From: Lanius collurio
Lineage: Eukaryota; Chordata; Aves; Passeriformes; Laniidae
Reading direction: 5' to 3'
DNA length: 64,000 bases
Assembly (NCBI GenBank): GCA_020086605.1
Contig: JACBWW010000017.1
Location: 7,690,135-7,754,134 of the forward strand
The position numbers were made by a program, and so were the translations under genes. Every line of letters begins with the position of its first letter. The stretch's first letter is position 1. Below are positions 23,601 through 36,023 of this stretch, in pieces. The notes beneath the pieces are model-generated. The model made no database searches and was not told where the DNA came from. It saw nothing but the letters and a program-made list of their open reading frames with translations.

Positions 23601-26486
23601 TTTCTGCAAATAAATGAGAATTTGGCCCTTTTTTCCAGGTGAGATGTTATTACAGTTCTAGGTTTCAAGCCAGCAATCTTAGGGTATATTTGGTTTCTTG
23701 ATGCAATTCTCCCTGTAAATATTTTTGTCAGTATTTTCAAAGCTTTTGCACTCCAGCTGAGAAATTAAAATTGTAAATGGAGCTGGATTTTCAATGTACT
23801 TTGAGTAGCCATTATCTATCGGTTTTCTCATTCTTTTCTCCCCAAAATGTTGCAGTGGATTCCACAAATTCCTCAATTATCCTAAAATTAAAATATTACT
23901 GAGTAAATACACAATAAAAGTGGGGAGTTACTGTCAGTTTTCTTAATTTTAAGTTTAGATAAGTAGGAACTGTGTCCTGAGTCAAGGTGGACTTGTTTAG
24001 TTATTCATAAATTCCTCATTTGTTCTTAATTGGTTACTTTCTTTTCCTTTGAATTACTTTTAACTCTCTGGCTGCTGGAGCTAATTTACCTGTCTAGATC
24101 CACTTTGTTTTTGTCTGCAGGATTCTGTTTTTTTCCCCAGGCCAGGACCCTGTGAATCAACATTCCATGCCTGGGATTTACTGTGCCAGAGATGTGCTGG
24201 GTGAGCTCCTGCTAAGGGCACTCAGGATCTTCAAAGACAGGGTGAGATCAAAGCGTGGCAAAGCCTCTCCCTTCCAGGCATTTCCATCTCCTCTCTGATG
24301 AGCTGGGCTGCCCAAGAGGAACAACATCCTTCAGATGCTGTCCCTGAGCTCACAGTCCTTTGCTCTGTGGAAGGGCATGGAGGACAAGAACTCTTCTCCA
24401 GAACCACTGCCGCACAATCCCAAGGGAATCTGGTACTTGTGTGTTCTACTTCCACAAAAATCCTGGTCAAATTCATAACAAATAATATCCAACCTGGAAG
24501 TTTGGGGTTTGGTGTGATGGTTTTAATATAATCTTTTGTTATTCACTGCCTTGACTTCAGGCTTCTTTGAAAAAGATGCTGAGAGATGCTTTGAGGGCTC
24601 TGATAACACCTCAAATAATTCAGGTGGAGCTGCAGAATGTGGGGAAGAGCAAGGAGGGTATCGGAGAGACAGGAGACCTGAGCTTCAGCCAGGGCTTGAA
24701 TGAGCCCCTGGCCTTGTTCACATTTGGCAGCTGGTTCAGAATGAGATTTCATTCCAACTAGAAAGAAAGGCTTCCCATTTTTCCACTTTTAGTGTGTGTG
24801 TTTGAATGATTTCCTCATATATGTTTGTGTGTATGTATATACACATGAAATTTGAAATGTGCATGAAATTGTATATATTCATGCATGAAAAGAAACACAA
24901 TGGAGTTTTTTTTGTATAAATAATATATTTTTTATCTTATAAATATTATTTTGCACATATAAACAGAGGTGTTTTATTTACCACTATATTTTCAATAGAT
25001 TTTCAGTAGCCATAAGTCTCCTGTTTCCAAATCAGAAGCAGATGTAGATCTTTATGTTTCCCACACAACTCATTAAAGCACCTTTGGGACCTAAAAAACC
25101 CCAAACACACCATTTTTGAAACATGCTCCTCAGTTATCTGAGTTTTATTTTTTTTTTACCCAGACATTATAAAGAGGGTGAAATCTGTGTCTTGAGTCAA
25201 AATACTGAAATATTTCTTGACAGATATTGTGAGACAAGTCTTAAATATGTTAAAAATGCTTCCCTCAAGCTCTAGTAATTTTAATTTTCTTATTGGCAAT
25301 TTTCAACCTGTTCTAAGTAAGAACCTGTACCAGTGTGTGCTTGCTCTATGTGGGAGAGGCTGAAGCATCACTCCTCTCCATCACTGAAACATTCTCTCTT
25401 GGGTTTTCATCGTTGCTACATGAATGTGTTTGTGAAAAGTCATCTCTTTGTGCTTTTTGCATTGTCTTGAGCACTCCAGGGGTGCCTGAGTTTATGGTGC
25501 AGCTTGGAAGGGAGGCAGATCCAGCGTTCCTCAGACTGCCATGAAAACATCCAGTTATCCAGAGGGAAAAGCTGCTGTCTGCTCTTGCAAGAGTTCAGAG
25601 TAATCTTTAATGCCCACATGAGGCCCAAGGGTTATCCTGCTGCTGTTTGAGGCTGCCATGGGTTGATTTTGCAGCTGTTCCCCAAGCCCTGAAGGGCTCT
25701 GCTGTGCATTGTGTCTGCTGGGGATTTGTGCATGAGCAGAAGAATTCTCTTTTTATTCCTTAAATGATGTAGGAGCAGATGCAGCATTTGAGGTGTAAAA
25801 GCAAATGTGGGTAATGTGAGCTCCTCTGATGTGGTCTGACAGCATGAAAAGGATGCTGACAGTCTGGATGTTATCTTGCATTTCCTGTGCTGGAGAAAGA
25901 CAACAGCCAATGTGAATAGCATTGGAGCAATCAAAAAATTTCAAATATATATTGAAAATTTATTGTTATTTTCAAAGGAAGTGAGTGTCAGGAAGTTGAG
26001 ACAGTTTGATGATTGAGTTTGTGTTTTGGTTGGTTTGTTTTTAATTGCAATGGAGAAGGTGAAAGAGACTCACATAAGAGTGCCTGTATTTGCTATTACT
26101 ATTAACTTATTCTTTGGAAAGCTGTGCAGTGAATATTCTCTTTCCATGTGGTATAAGGACTGTGTTGTGTAGGCACAGAAACACTGAGAATCAGCTTGGG
26201 TTCAACACGAACCATAAACTTACTTCAGATGGAGCAAAACTCCCTTTTTTAAATCATATTTCTCTTGTCCTCTGTTCTCTTCTGCCCTTTGTTTTCTGCA
26301 ATGGAGGCAAGAGGCAAGCCTAACAAAATATCCAACACATTACTGCATTGCTGTGTGTCTTTCTAATCCTCTAGAAAAAAAGGATGCAAACAAGTTGTAG
26401 CCACTAGAGCTGAATTTCTAAAGGAAGGCTTGTGCTTCATGGCAGAGGAAACATCATTTGTTTTTCAAGACTCACCTTTTGTAAAC
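20669..26486. other. long unique AT-rich stretch
   Basis: About 5.8 kb with no recognised mobile element or exon. A run of 12 C followed by 12 A lies at 20850-20873. The parts at 22800-23120 and 23440-24080 are AT-rich, CpG-poor and repeat-free. A T/A- and TG-rich patch occurs at about 24790-24960. Small open frames here show no domain. Confidence 0.5.
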
Positions 26487-26599
26487 TGAAACTGGGAGAA
26501 AGGCTGGTGCCTCCTCCTGAAACTGGGAGAAAGGCTGGTGCCTCCTCCTGAAACTGGGAGAAAGGCTGGTGCCTCCTCCTGAAACTGGGAGAAAGGCTG
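26487..26599. repeat. 31-bp minisatellite, 3.6 copies
   Basis: A 31-bp unit beginning TGAAACTGGGAGAAAGGCTG is repeated at 26487, 26518, 26549 and, as a partial copy, 26580-26599. The copies are identical. Because 31 is not a multiple of three, the reading frame changes with every unit, so this is not a coding repeat. Confidence 0.97.
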
Positions 26600-29500
26600 C
26601 CTCTGTGTGGCATGATGGAGTTAGCAAACCTCGGGATGGAGAGTGGGCTGCACCAGCTGGTGTCAGGATCTTGGGTATTTTCACTGCCACTCAGGAAATC
26701 TTAATTCCAAGTGCATCTTGGAGACAGAGTACTGGGAAGAAAGATTCCCTTCTATTTAACTTCAGGAGGATTTTTGAAGGGACTGGAGAAAAGACCTTTC
26801 ACATTTCTGAACAGGGATATAAGTAAGGACCTCAGTTCTGAAACCAACATTCAAATATTCTTGTTTGGGTGAGGGGATATTCCACTCTTAAAAACTGACT
26901 TCTGGACATCAGTGTGAACTTTCAGTCATGGTGTAGGTGAAAGAAGTGGTCTAGATCACACTCAGAGTGCCTGGGAAATGAACTGGGAGTGTGACAGGTG
27001 ACAGACTACTGGTGTCTGAACAAATAATTTTGCCTTATGGTGGGAATTTTTTGTTTACCTGCACACCCTGCTCACCATGTGAATGAACAGAGACAAGAAA
27101 ACATGAATAAATCAAAGTCAATCTGAGATAAATTTTCTCCTTAACATTGGAAAAAAAATGTCACCCAGTGCAGTTTGAGTACATTACAATGTCTGTCTTC
27201 TTAATGTCTCTCTTTTCCCCTAAAAGATAATTGAAACAAAATTGACTTGAAAATTATAATGAGCATGTACAGGGAACATCCTCAGTCCTGGATATGGGAG
27301 CTTTGTGTTTGCTCTTCTCCCTGAACATGACTGAGATTCATCCCTTAGGAACCTTTAGGGCATTGAGTAGATGTGAGGGAAACAAAAGAGAGGTCCCAGA
27401 TTCATTTATGGGGTCCCTGTAGAGCAGGGGTGAGGGAATGTTCAGCTTATACAAAAAAACCTGCACAATGCACAGTTTTCTTTTCCATTGCCTGGGATCA
27501 GAGCAAACATCACTTTCTTGATCTGCTTTTCTTGTAGAGGGACAAGGAAGCTGCAGCTGACTTGGAATCCTGGCAATTCTAACAACAGAGCTGTGAAAAT
27601 TCCTGTGATTCCTGTCACCATGGTGCAAATCAGTCAATGTATCTTGAAATAAGTGACCAGTTTCTCTCCAGGGGTCAGAGACCATGAGTGATGTTGATTT
27701 CTTGTTAACATTTGAGTATTCTAGCACCTACAGTGGCAAACTCACACTCTGCATGTTTGTAATTTCCCTTCCCTGTTCATACCAGATGATTCTCATCTGC
27801 TTGCAGCAATAGCCTCAAAATCAGTTTCAAGCTTACTCTAAAATATTTGCATATTCAATGCCCCCCCATCACTCTCCAGCCCATGCTTGGATGGAGGTAA
27901 ATTTGGTTTACATCAAAAAAATGATATGTATATGATGGCCTTGTGCTCTCACTACTGTTCCTTACTTTTTCCTACTGGTGGAAAAAAAGATTCTAATTTT
28001 GGAGATGCTACATCTGTATGGATGAATACCCAAACCAAAATGCAATATGACAAAGAGGATGTGCAGAGATTCATTTTTGTTTACATAAAAACATAACTTC
28101 TGTCTAATTGTTCGTTTCTGAAGAGGATCATGAACCTTCTGATTTAGAAAAACCCCCAACCTGTATGCTTATTGTCAGCCTTGCTAATATAACATTGTGA
28201 AGGTTGCAATAAAACGACTAAAAAATGATCAAATTCCTCTAAATTGTGAAATACACAAGAACTGCTCGAGGCAGGTGCTACTGCAGCTTTCCAAGGACTT
28301 GATTCCCAGTGATTGTTGTCAGCCTGTGCTTCACACTCAGCCTGGGCAGAGTTCCTGGAAGGGAAACACCAAGGGTTGGAGGAGCTGAAGGCTTAATCAG
28401 GAAATGGAATCAGAGGGACATTCCAGAGAAATCTGAGATCACAACAGGATGAGGTTTTGGAAGACAATTCCTGAAACATTAGGTTTGGTAGAGCTTGGAA
28501 ATGCCACGAGCAGCCTTCACAGGCCTGTTTATTTTGATTTTCTCAAACTTTCAGCCGCTGTTGATGGAAAATCAAATCCTTGACACCACTCTCCTTCAGC
28601 ACAATGCAGGCCTTGCAACCCACCCAAACTGCAAATACATCTAACCCCAAATTAACCCTCTCTGAATTAATAAACCTTCTTGGTCATTATTTTTTCCTGG
28701 AGATGGAACATGCCCTACATGTTTAGTAGCAATGCCTTCATGTAGGCATGGCACAAAGGCAGAGTTGCCATTGGAGTGAGCACTGGCTTGTGTTGATTCC
28801 CTAATTATTCCCTTTCCTTTTGTGTCTGGGAATGGTGGGAATGGCCAGAGGTTTCATGGCTCAGACAGTCCCAGGCAGCCACAGTGACCACTACTGCTCA
28901 TTTTATGTTAATCTCAGGAATTTCCCTCAGTGAGCATGGAAAATCAAGGATCCTTATAGAGAGAAAAAAAAAAAAAAAGAGAGAAATCAAAAACATTTAC
29001 ATCTTACATTTAAGCCAATTTCCCTCCCACCATGACATCCACAGAAATTCCTTTTCTTTTCAGACGAGTAAAGTTTTCTGTGCCCAAAGGGATGTAATAA
29101 ATTAAGCCTGGAGTTTTTATGGATGTGAAAACCTCATGTCCCTGTGTGTGTACACATTAAAAAAATAGTATGAAATCAGTGTCTGCCTTCTTCCCACATC
29201 ATTTTGATATTTCAGGAAAAAAAATAACCTCACTGATCTATGGTAATAAAAGTTCTATGTATCCACCTAACATTCAATTGCTTTTGCTAAAACCTTTAAT
29301 GCTAAAAACAAGACTCATATGCAGTAAATTGTTTGGTGCCCTTCTTCCATGAGCTTTATTTTTGTCCTCGCTCTTTTCTTTTGAGAGGAAGGAATGTGTT
29401 TGCTTTCCACGATGGAGTTAATAACTCTGAGAGTATAAAATGTCATATTGTTTTTAACAGCCTTGTAAAATTAGATTATAAACATTTCTGGACTTTGTCA

Positions 29501-31691
29501 TAAGATTTTTAAATATAATCCTTTTTACAATGGGAAAGTGGACACAATACAGGAATTTTCTAGTTGAGACAACAGTAGTTCTTTTGTATCTGATTAATTT
29601 CTTTTAGCTTTTGCATTAATTAAAAGTAGAAAAATCTGTCATTTGCCCCACACCATTTTATTTCTCTTTTGAGATAACATCTGCTTTTTTCTTATCATAT
29701 TGCTATTGCTACTTTAATCTTTTCTTCAAAATTATTTTGGAAAATCTTGCCCATCCATTTTAATCTAATTTTTAACATGTATTGTAACTGTGTCCTTCAC
29801 TAACTTCCATGTCATTTCCCAATTTTCTACTCATCCTAACAATTATAACTCTCATTCTCTTGCCTTGCATTTTCTGTAAATATGGACTTTACTGCTGACA
29901 GTGAAATGTTCCCATATTCACTGAATAGTGAGCTCTACAAAATCACAGTAATAGATCATATTCTGGATACTGAAAGCAAGGGAAATGCTGGCTTTGAATA
30001 TTTTAGGCTGCAATCTTTCAATTCCTGAATTAGGACAATAACTTCCATCAAAAATCTCCATTTTCTCCTGTGTTTTTCTGATGATCTTATTTTTCAGCTT
30101 TTCTTCTCCATTTTCCTCTTCATGCATTTCCCACTATCACTTTTCTTTCCTGCAGTACTTTTTGTGTTTATTTTCTTACCCTACTCCTAATAACAAATTT
30201 TAGTCCAGATTTGCTCTTCTCAAAGTTTAATTAGATAATTCTATAGCAGATAAACATCTTTCCCACCCCAAACCAGGAGAGATCTGGCAGGATGTTGACA
30301 TGTCACATTTCTCTGGTAGTAGAGGGTTATTAATATTTCTTATTACCTGTAATATTTATTGAGGTTACTTCCTTCAGTAACAGTTTTAAGGACTGTGTTC
30401 TAATATAAAAAAAATGGTTTTTTATAATTTCCCAGATCCTCATTGAAGTATCTTGGGGTAGACAGAAACTGAATCAAAATTCACATTAAAAAAACACTCC
30501 AAACCCCATCTTCAATGGCAGACTTCCTGATAATCTTCCTAAGGATGAAGGAATTTTTTTGTCTGTTTTTCTGCTGATATTTGGAACAAGACTTTCCCTT
30601 CTGTGAAATTATTCACGTGGATTCCCTAGTTATTTAATTAGTGCTTATCTGCACCTCTCAGTAAAATATTTTATTGTGGTTCCAGCCAATTTCTGCTTTA
30701 ACCCTTTTTTTCATAAAATATCTACATAACATATCAAAATTATTTTTTTAATACAATGATTTTTTAATGAGAAGTAAAGAAAAAAAAACCTGTTTGAAAC
30801 TTGAAAGCTCTTTGAATATCAAGAATAATTCAAAATCAAGGCTCCTTAGAAACCCACCAGGAGTTCAAACATGGGGAAATGTTGAAGAAGTCAAGGAGTC
30901 ACGCTGGGAGGAAAGAATTGTAAAAAGGAGGTGATAAACATGGTTATTGTGCTGCTGGGTTTCAGCCTCTATACATCCTGGCCAAGAGGAAAATACTAAA
31001 TTAATGTCTTTAATGCCTCTAATTTTCTTCAGCATAGCAAAAATTAAACCATCAGCTTGTTACTGTCATTTCAGTCTTCACACTGAACTCCTGAGTGCCT
31101 TTCTCGACGCTCACAGTGTACCCTGGAGGACATCTGCAATCTCTGGAATCACCAGTTATTACAGATTTCCTGGCTCAAAGTGCCATCCTGGAATTTGATC
31201 TTCACTTTGATAATTCCAGTCAAGTAGATTCTGAGTTTTCCCACAGCATATTGTCTTTCTGGGGACATGGAGCTGTCTTTGTTCTTTGGCACAGTAAAAA
31301 GTGTAAAAGCTCCTTTTTTTTCCAACAATAAACAAGCTCATTTCTTATTAAAAATTTTGCTTTTTCTGCTCATCAATGAAGCATTTTCCTGCATATCTTG
31401 GCATATTATCATATTCTTTTCTATTCCTTTCCCTACCTGTGTGTTTGGAGGGCTCAAGAAGAAGAGGTTTTCTGTCCTGTGCCTTCCCCAAAAAGAGCTG
31501 TTCCAAAAATGACCTTTGAAGTCCAGAGGCTGCTTCCTTTCATTTGCAATAAATGCTCCTTATTAAGATCCTTCTTTTTCTGTTGCTCACAGCAACATTT
31601 CGAAGAGGGAACACACTGTGCAGAACATGGAAAACAGGGAGGATTTGCTTTTGTTCCCTTCATGGAGGGAGTTTGGTTCATAGGAGGAATA
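26600..31691. other. long unique AT-rich stretch
   Basis: About 5 kb without a recognised repeat family or coding exon. The part from about 29110 to 30830 is especially AT-rich. A run of about 16 A flanked by GAGA lies near 28963-28979. Open frames are short and undistinguished. Confidence 0.5.
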
Positions 31692-32022
31692 CAGAAATGC
31701 TCCAGTCCCTCAGCCATCATCTCAGCCCCTGCTGGACCCTCCTTGGGAGTTTTTTCCCTGTCCTGACCTGGAGTGCCCAGAACTCGACAGAGGTCCAGGA
31801 TGGAGTAGAAGGGCAGAGCCACCTCCCTCCAGCTGCTGGTCCCTCCTCCTGATGAATCCCCAGATCCCAGCAACCTTCCTGTCCACAGGAGCACTTTGTT
31901 GGCTCGTGATTGACCTGCTGGCCACCAGGACCCCCAGGTCCTTCTCTTGCTCTCCATCAGGTCACCCCCCAACCTGTCTTGATGCCTAGAGTTATTTCTC
32001 CTCAGGTAGTACACCTACAACA
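31692..32022 (-). mobile_element. CR1 LINE internal (ORF2 C-terminal) fragment
   Basis: Antisense to the C-terminal part of the CR1 reverse transcriptase ORF2, upstream of the usual 3' tail. It starts at GCTCCAGTCCCTCAGCCATC and continues through GTGCCCAGAACTCGACAGAG, CACCTCCCTCCAGCTGCTGG and CCAGGACCCCCAGGTCCTTC. It ends near TTATTTCTCCTCAGGTAG. The usual CR1 3' tail is absent, so both ends are truncated or eroded. The long minus-strand open frame crossing it (31454-32014) does not follow the CR1 protein. Confidence 0.85.
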
Positions 32023-33004
32023 GGCATAAAGGCTGTGCAACAATCCCATTTATCGATTTTGTTTTGTTTTTAATTTTTTTTAAATAATTTTTTTCCTTAT
32101 TACTAATGCTTGTTAAGGTTACTCTTTCTTTTCAAGGCATATTAAAGGCATAGAGCACAATTGGCATTTTGATTTTAATTTTGGCTACACACTTTGTTTT
32201 TATGGCCTAGAAAATATATTTTCATTTATTTTTCCTTCCTTTTAATACGCATTCTGATAAGTTAGAGTTGCAAAAGAATTCTCAAGCTGTCTTTAGTGTA
32301 ACTAAATCTGTCAGATAAATTCCTAAAAGTGATTTTTTATTACTTACACCTTCTTGTATTAGCAGAAAATGAATTTACATTAGTCCTCCAGCTTCTAGTG
32401 TTGTGATGTCAGTGAAGAGTACATAGCATGACCCATGGTCTAATGAGGAGCTGCCAATATTTCAAACTATCAGATTATCCACCTGATCTTTTTACAACCT
32501 TTAAAGGTGACAACAGTTACCAGAACCTATTTGGCGTAAAAAGCATCCATTTGAGCACAAAATGCTGAAAGACAGATGCTTTTTGAAGCAACACGATCAT
32601 GTACATGAAAATGCTCTCTGAATTCTTAACAACGCTGAGAATAAAACTGGCAGATTGAATCTTGATTATGTTTTGTGCAACACATAAATGCATCGTGTCA
32701 GCTTTTATTGTTAACAGATGTTTGCATCTGGGTCTTGATTTTTTTCTTTTAAGGTTTCTTCCCATATTTTAAGTGCATGGAGCTGTTGTCCATCTCATGG
32801 GTACTTCTGTGTGCAGATTAAAATACTCTTTCTGAATGAGAGGGAGCAGATATTCCTGTGGACAGTTGCCTGCTTCACCTGTGATCATTGGTTTGAGGTG
32901 AGTCCTGTACCAAACAGCCTGACTTGGGGCTTATTTCCCTCACAGCAACTTCCTCACTGAGCCCTTCTGGTGAGCTGTGAGCCACCAGAGCCTGGTCACC
33001 CGAA
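32023..33004. other. unique AT-rich block, candidate conserved non-coding element
   Basis: Repeat-free DNA. The segment at about 32230-32780 is AT-rich yet keeps isolated CpGs (near 32246, 32531, 32592, 32631 and 32694) and shows no low-complexity decay. That texture is typical of vertebrate conserved non-coding sequence, but the call is by eye only. No open reading frame of note is present. Confidence 0.35.
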
Positions 33005-33281
33005 TCTGGAGATAGGACCTGACAGAACGGCCTGAAGCCGTGTACAGGGAAGTTTAAGTTGGGTATTAGGAAAAGGTTCTTCCCTCAGAGGGTGGTTGGG
33101 CACTGAAGAGGCTCCCCAGGGAATGGTCATGGACCCAAGGCTGCCAAAGTTCAAGAAACATTTGTGCGACACTCTCAGGCACAGGATGGAATTTTTAGGG
33201 TTGTCCTGTGCAGGGCCAGGTGTTGGACTCGATGATCCTGGTGGGTCCCTCCCAGCTCAGACTATTCTGTGAGTTTCTGTG
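33005..33281 (+). mobile_element. CR1 LINE 3' fragment (distinct subfamily)
   Basis: A sense CR1 tail with the blocks CCTGACAGAACGGCCTGAAG, TTAGGAAAAGGTTCTTCCCT, CAGAGGGTGGTTGGGCACTG and GGTGTTGGACTCGATGATCC, ending GACTATTCTGTGAGTTTCTG. This subfamily differs from the 'GGATGGGGCTTGGAGCAAC' copies that dominate the window. Confidence 0.92.
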
Positions 33282-33510
33282 CATGGAACACAAGTTAATT
33301 TACACTGATGACACAGTCCCATCTTTCCTCAGGATGTCTCACCATTTAAACACCTGTGGGCAGTACCAAAGCCACTGATGCCATGAAGATTTTTTGCCTT
33401 TTCTTTTAAACCCCTTTTATACCTTTTAACAACTTCTGTATTCTTAGGGCTTTTTGCCTACTCTCTTGGACTTGTTTGTTCAGCTGAGAGACTCAACATT
33501 TTAGAAGCTT

Positions 33511-33835
33511 TGTAAGTAGAGGTCAGTGTGCCCCAGGCCCCAAGGTCCTCTCCAGAACCCATTCTGTAAACTGAGACAGAACCATCCAGGGGAAGGTTCC
33601 TTGGGGAGGGGGGCTCACTCGAGCCTCTCATTGGGGAATTTTGATAGATGTGCTAATTAGGAACCCCTATAATGTTGCACTAAATCTTTTTGGGGTGGGT
33701 ATTGCAAGTGCACCTCAGTGCACCTGACCTGGACCTGTGCACCTAAGGATCCTTAAAATAAACACCAAGGTAAAATCCCTTTTTCCCTTCTAACCGTGTC
33801 TGACTCTTGATTTTAAGACCAGAAAAAGGCATCAC
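33511..33835 (+). mobile_element. ERV LTR, sense, probable solo
   Basis: Resembles a known passerine ERV LTR. It has a TG start (TGTAAGTAGAGG), a TATAAT-like box near 33668 and AATAAA at 33757-33762, followed by a pyrimidine-rich U5-like stretch. An end at CA near 33833-33835 is plausible. The 8-bp sequence AGAAGCTT occurs immediately before the start (33503-33510) and again at 33859-33866. That would place the right end about 25 bp further, without a CA terminus, so exact borders remain open. No internal genes are seen. Confidence 0.6.
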
Positions 33836-34194
33836 CACCATGTCATTATCAAGAATGAAGAAGCTTCCTGATGTGGAAAACAAGTGGCACCAACCCACTA
33901 TGGGCAGGTATTTCCTGATTTGTTAATTTATGTGATTGCCTGTGGGGCTTTCCTGGTGAGAGAGGCTCTGCAGAGCTGGGAGGGAACAGACAGAGCTGGG
34001 ATTTATCTCTTGCCACTGTAAGGTGGTTCTGAGCCAGACTCTGTGAGGTATCAGTGTGTCCCTCTGAAACAAGAACTGCTGTTTTTATTGACATTACTTC
34101 CTGTGTCTGGTGTTGTCAAACAAACTGTGCTTAAGGACCTGTTGGTGACACCAGGGCCAGCTGCTTGTGTTGGGTTGCAACACAAGGGCCAAAC
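33836..34194. other. unique non-coding stretch
   Basis: About 360 bp between an LTR and a CR1 remnant. Nothing was recognised. Confidence 0.5.
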
Positions 34195-34262
34195 ACAGAA
34201 TCAAAGAATCTTAAGGTGGGAAAAGACCTCCAAAACCAAGTCCAACCTTAAAGCAAATACCA
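34195..34262 (-). mobile_element. CR1 LINE short 3' remnant
   Basis: About 65 bp of antisense CR1 tail: CAGAATCAAAGAATCTTAAG, then GGTGGGAAAAGACCTCCAAA and CCAAGTCCAACC. It is severely truncated, with the sequence after CCAACC no longer recognisable. Confidence 0.8.
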
Positions 34263-35248
34263 CAAAAAACTCTAAAACTTTGGTGGTCAAAATATTCAAC
34301 AATGTTTATGGCTGGCTCCTGTGAGGCACCTTTGGACCTAATCCTTCCACTGTCTTTTCCCAGGAGTAGGATGATCTTATCCTGCTGGTTTCAGTCCTGA
34401 GAGCTCGAGCCTCCTTGGAGTCATGGTTTATTAAAACCAAGTAATTTCCACAGCTCCACCCATGCTGGGGGCTCTCTACCTACAATTTTAATCTGGTGGG
34501 ATGTGTGTCACGCCTGAAGAACCCTGCTCATAACCAGTTAGACTTTGAACTGTCCATGGCTTCCTCTCCAATCTGCTGAACTGGTCTATTTTCCAGCTAC
34601 TTGGAACTCCATTGACCAAAAGGAAAGGTTGTTTTTTGTTTTTTTTTCAGGCTCCCACAGTTTAATTTTGGGGAGTTTCTCTCTCCATTCTGGAGTATCC
34701 AGCAATAGTGATACTGCTCCAAGGGCAAAGAGCTGTCAGCAAAGTCCTCCTCCACTCCAGGAGTGCAGCAGTGTAGTGATAAATAGTAAACCTCTTTCCA
34801 GCTTTGCGAGAGACTCTTCATCATGGATTAGGGATTTAAAAGATGTTATCAAAGCTAATTTACAGAAAAAAACGTAGCTGACATCAGCCACACACTTTTT
34901 GCCAATGCCTGACTTGCTGAATTCACCAGCATGCTGGATAAAGTTTTTGAATACTGAGTTGCAGATGTTGCTAGGCTACAGCCTGATGCAGAAGTTTGCA
35001 TGTAAAATTCACATCATTGCCTCAATTGCTTTCCTCCCAAAAAATCTCAGAAAGGTCTTACAAAACATAAAGTTCTACCAGTGTATTTCCTTTTCCTTGC
35101 AAAGGGAATTGTGCCATGAAAATCAGATGGCGCAATCTGCAAGGTGTCAGAGCTGTTTCCCTTCACTGTAGCAGCAATGTGGGCTGCAGTGTCTTGTGTC
35201 TGAAAAACATCCATAAAACTGACTCAGCAGCCAGGCTGTTGGTGGGCA
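34263..35248. other. unique non-coding stretch
   Basis: No repeat family or exon was recognised. A T-rich patch lies near 34629-34649. A 110-codon plus-strand frame at 34545-34877 has no recognisable domain. Confidence 0.5.
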
Positions 35249-35512
35249 TGATTCAGGGAATCCTGGAATGCTTTGTCTTGGAAGGGACCTTAAAAATCAC
35301 CTCATTCCACCCCTGCCATGGGCAGGGACACCTTCCACTATCCCAGCTTGCTCCAACCTAGCCTTGAGTTCTTCCAGGGATCCAGGGGCAACCACAGCCC
35401 CTCTGAGAAGTCTGTGCCAGAGCCTCACCGTCCTCTGGGTAAAGAATTTCTTTCTAACTACTTAATATTTCTTCCTGGTGCCTAATCTAAGTCTCTCCTC
35501 TTTTAGTTTAAA
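35249..35512 (-). mobile_element. CR1 LINE 3' fragment
   Basis: An antisense CR1 tail: AGGGAATCCTGGAATGCTTT, TTGGAAGGGACCTTAAAAAT, CCATGGGCAGGGACACCTTC, CCAGGGATCCAGGGGCAACC and AAAGAATTTCTTTC, continuing to CTCCTCTTTTAGTTTAAAGC. A small deletion removes the 'GCCCCATCC' part after CTTGCTCCAA. Confidence 0.93.
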
Positions 35513-35643
35513 GCCACCAAAGCCAGGAGTCACAGAGGAGAGCGGTTCTGCTGTGTTATCGTTGGACAGGGAAACAACCCTGGCAAAGGAAGCATTTATT
35601 TATTATTTGTCCTCCAAGTCTACACATGTATTACCAAAATTTA

Positions 35644-35770
35644 ACAGAATCACAGAATATTCTGAGCTGGAGAGGACACAAAAATCATTGAATCCAACTC
35701 TTATAATGGCCTGTGAAGGGATGGAACAGCAACCTTGGTGTTTTTATCCCTATGCTCCAACCAGCTGAGC
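35644..35770 (-). mobile_element. CR1 LINE 3' fragment (older subfamily)
   Basis: An antisense fragment begins CAGAATCACAGAATATTCTG, AGCTGGAGAGGACACAAAAA and TCATTGAATCCAACTC, a pattern of a different CR1 subfamily. It fades out after about 125 bp and faces a sense copy starting at about 35797. Confidence 0.85.
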
Positions 35771-35796
35771 ACCATGACTCCTCTGCCCCTTCCTCC

Positions 35797-36023
35797 TGCC
35801 TTAGATTCATTCTAACAGATAAATTCTTCAATATGAGGGTGGTGAGGCACTGGAACATGCTGCCTGTAGACACTGTGGGTGCCCCATCCCTGGAATTTTC
35901 AAGGCCAGGTTTTTGGAGCCTTGAGCAACCTGATCTGGTGAGTGGCATTCCTGCCCATGGCAGGGGATTGGAGCTAAATGATCTTTAAGATCCCTTCAAA
36001 CCCAGCCATTCTGGCATTCTGTG
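35797..36023 (+). mobile_element. CR1 LINE 3' fragment
   Basis: A sense CR1 tail: TTAGATTCATTCTAACAGAT, AAATTCTTCAATATGAGGGT, GGTGAGGCACTGGAACATGC, GTGGGTGCCCCATCCCTGGA, TGCCCATGGCAGGGGATTGG, ending CATTCTGGCATTCTGTGG. It is head to head with the preceding antisense fragment. Confidence 0.92.

Noticed and set aside
26472..26690. Repetitive peptide frame over the minisatellite
   Set aside because: The 31-bp unit shifts frame each copy, so a conserved peptide repeat is not encoded.
31454..32014. 186-codon minus-strand open frame
   Set aside because: About half of it lies in an antisense CR1 fragment and the frame does not follow the CR1 ORF2 protein.
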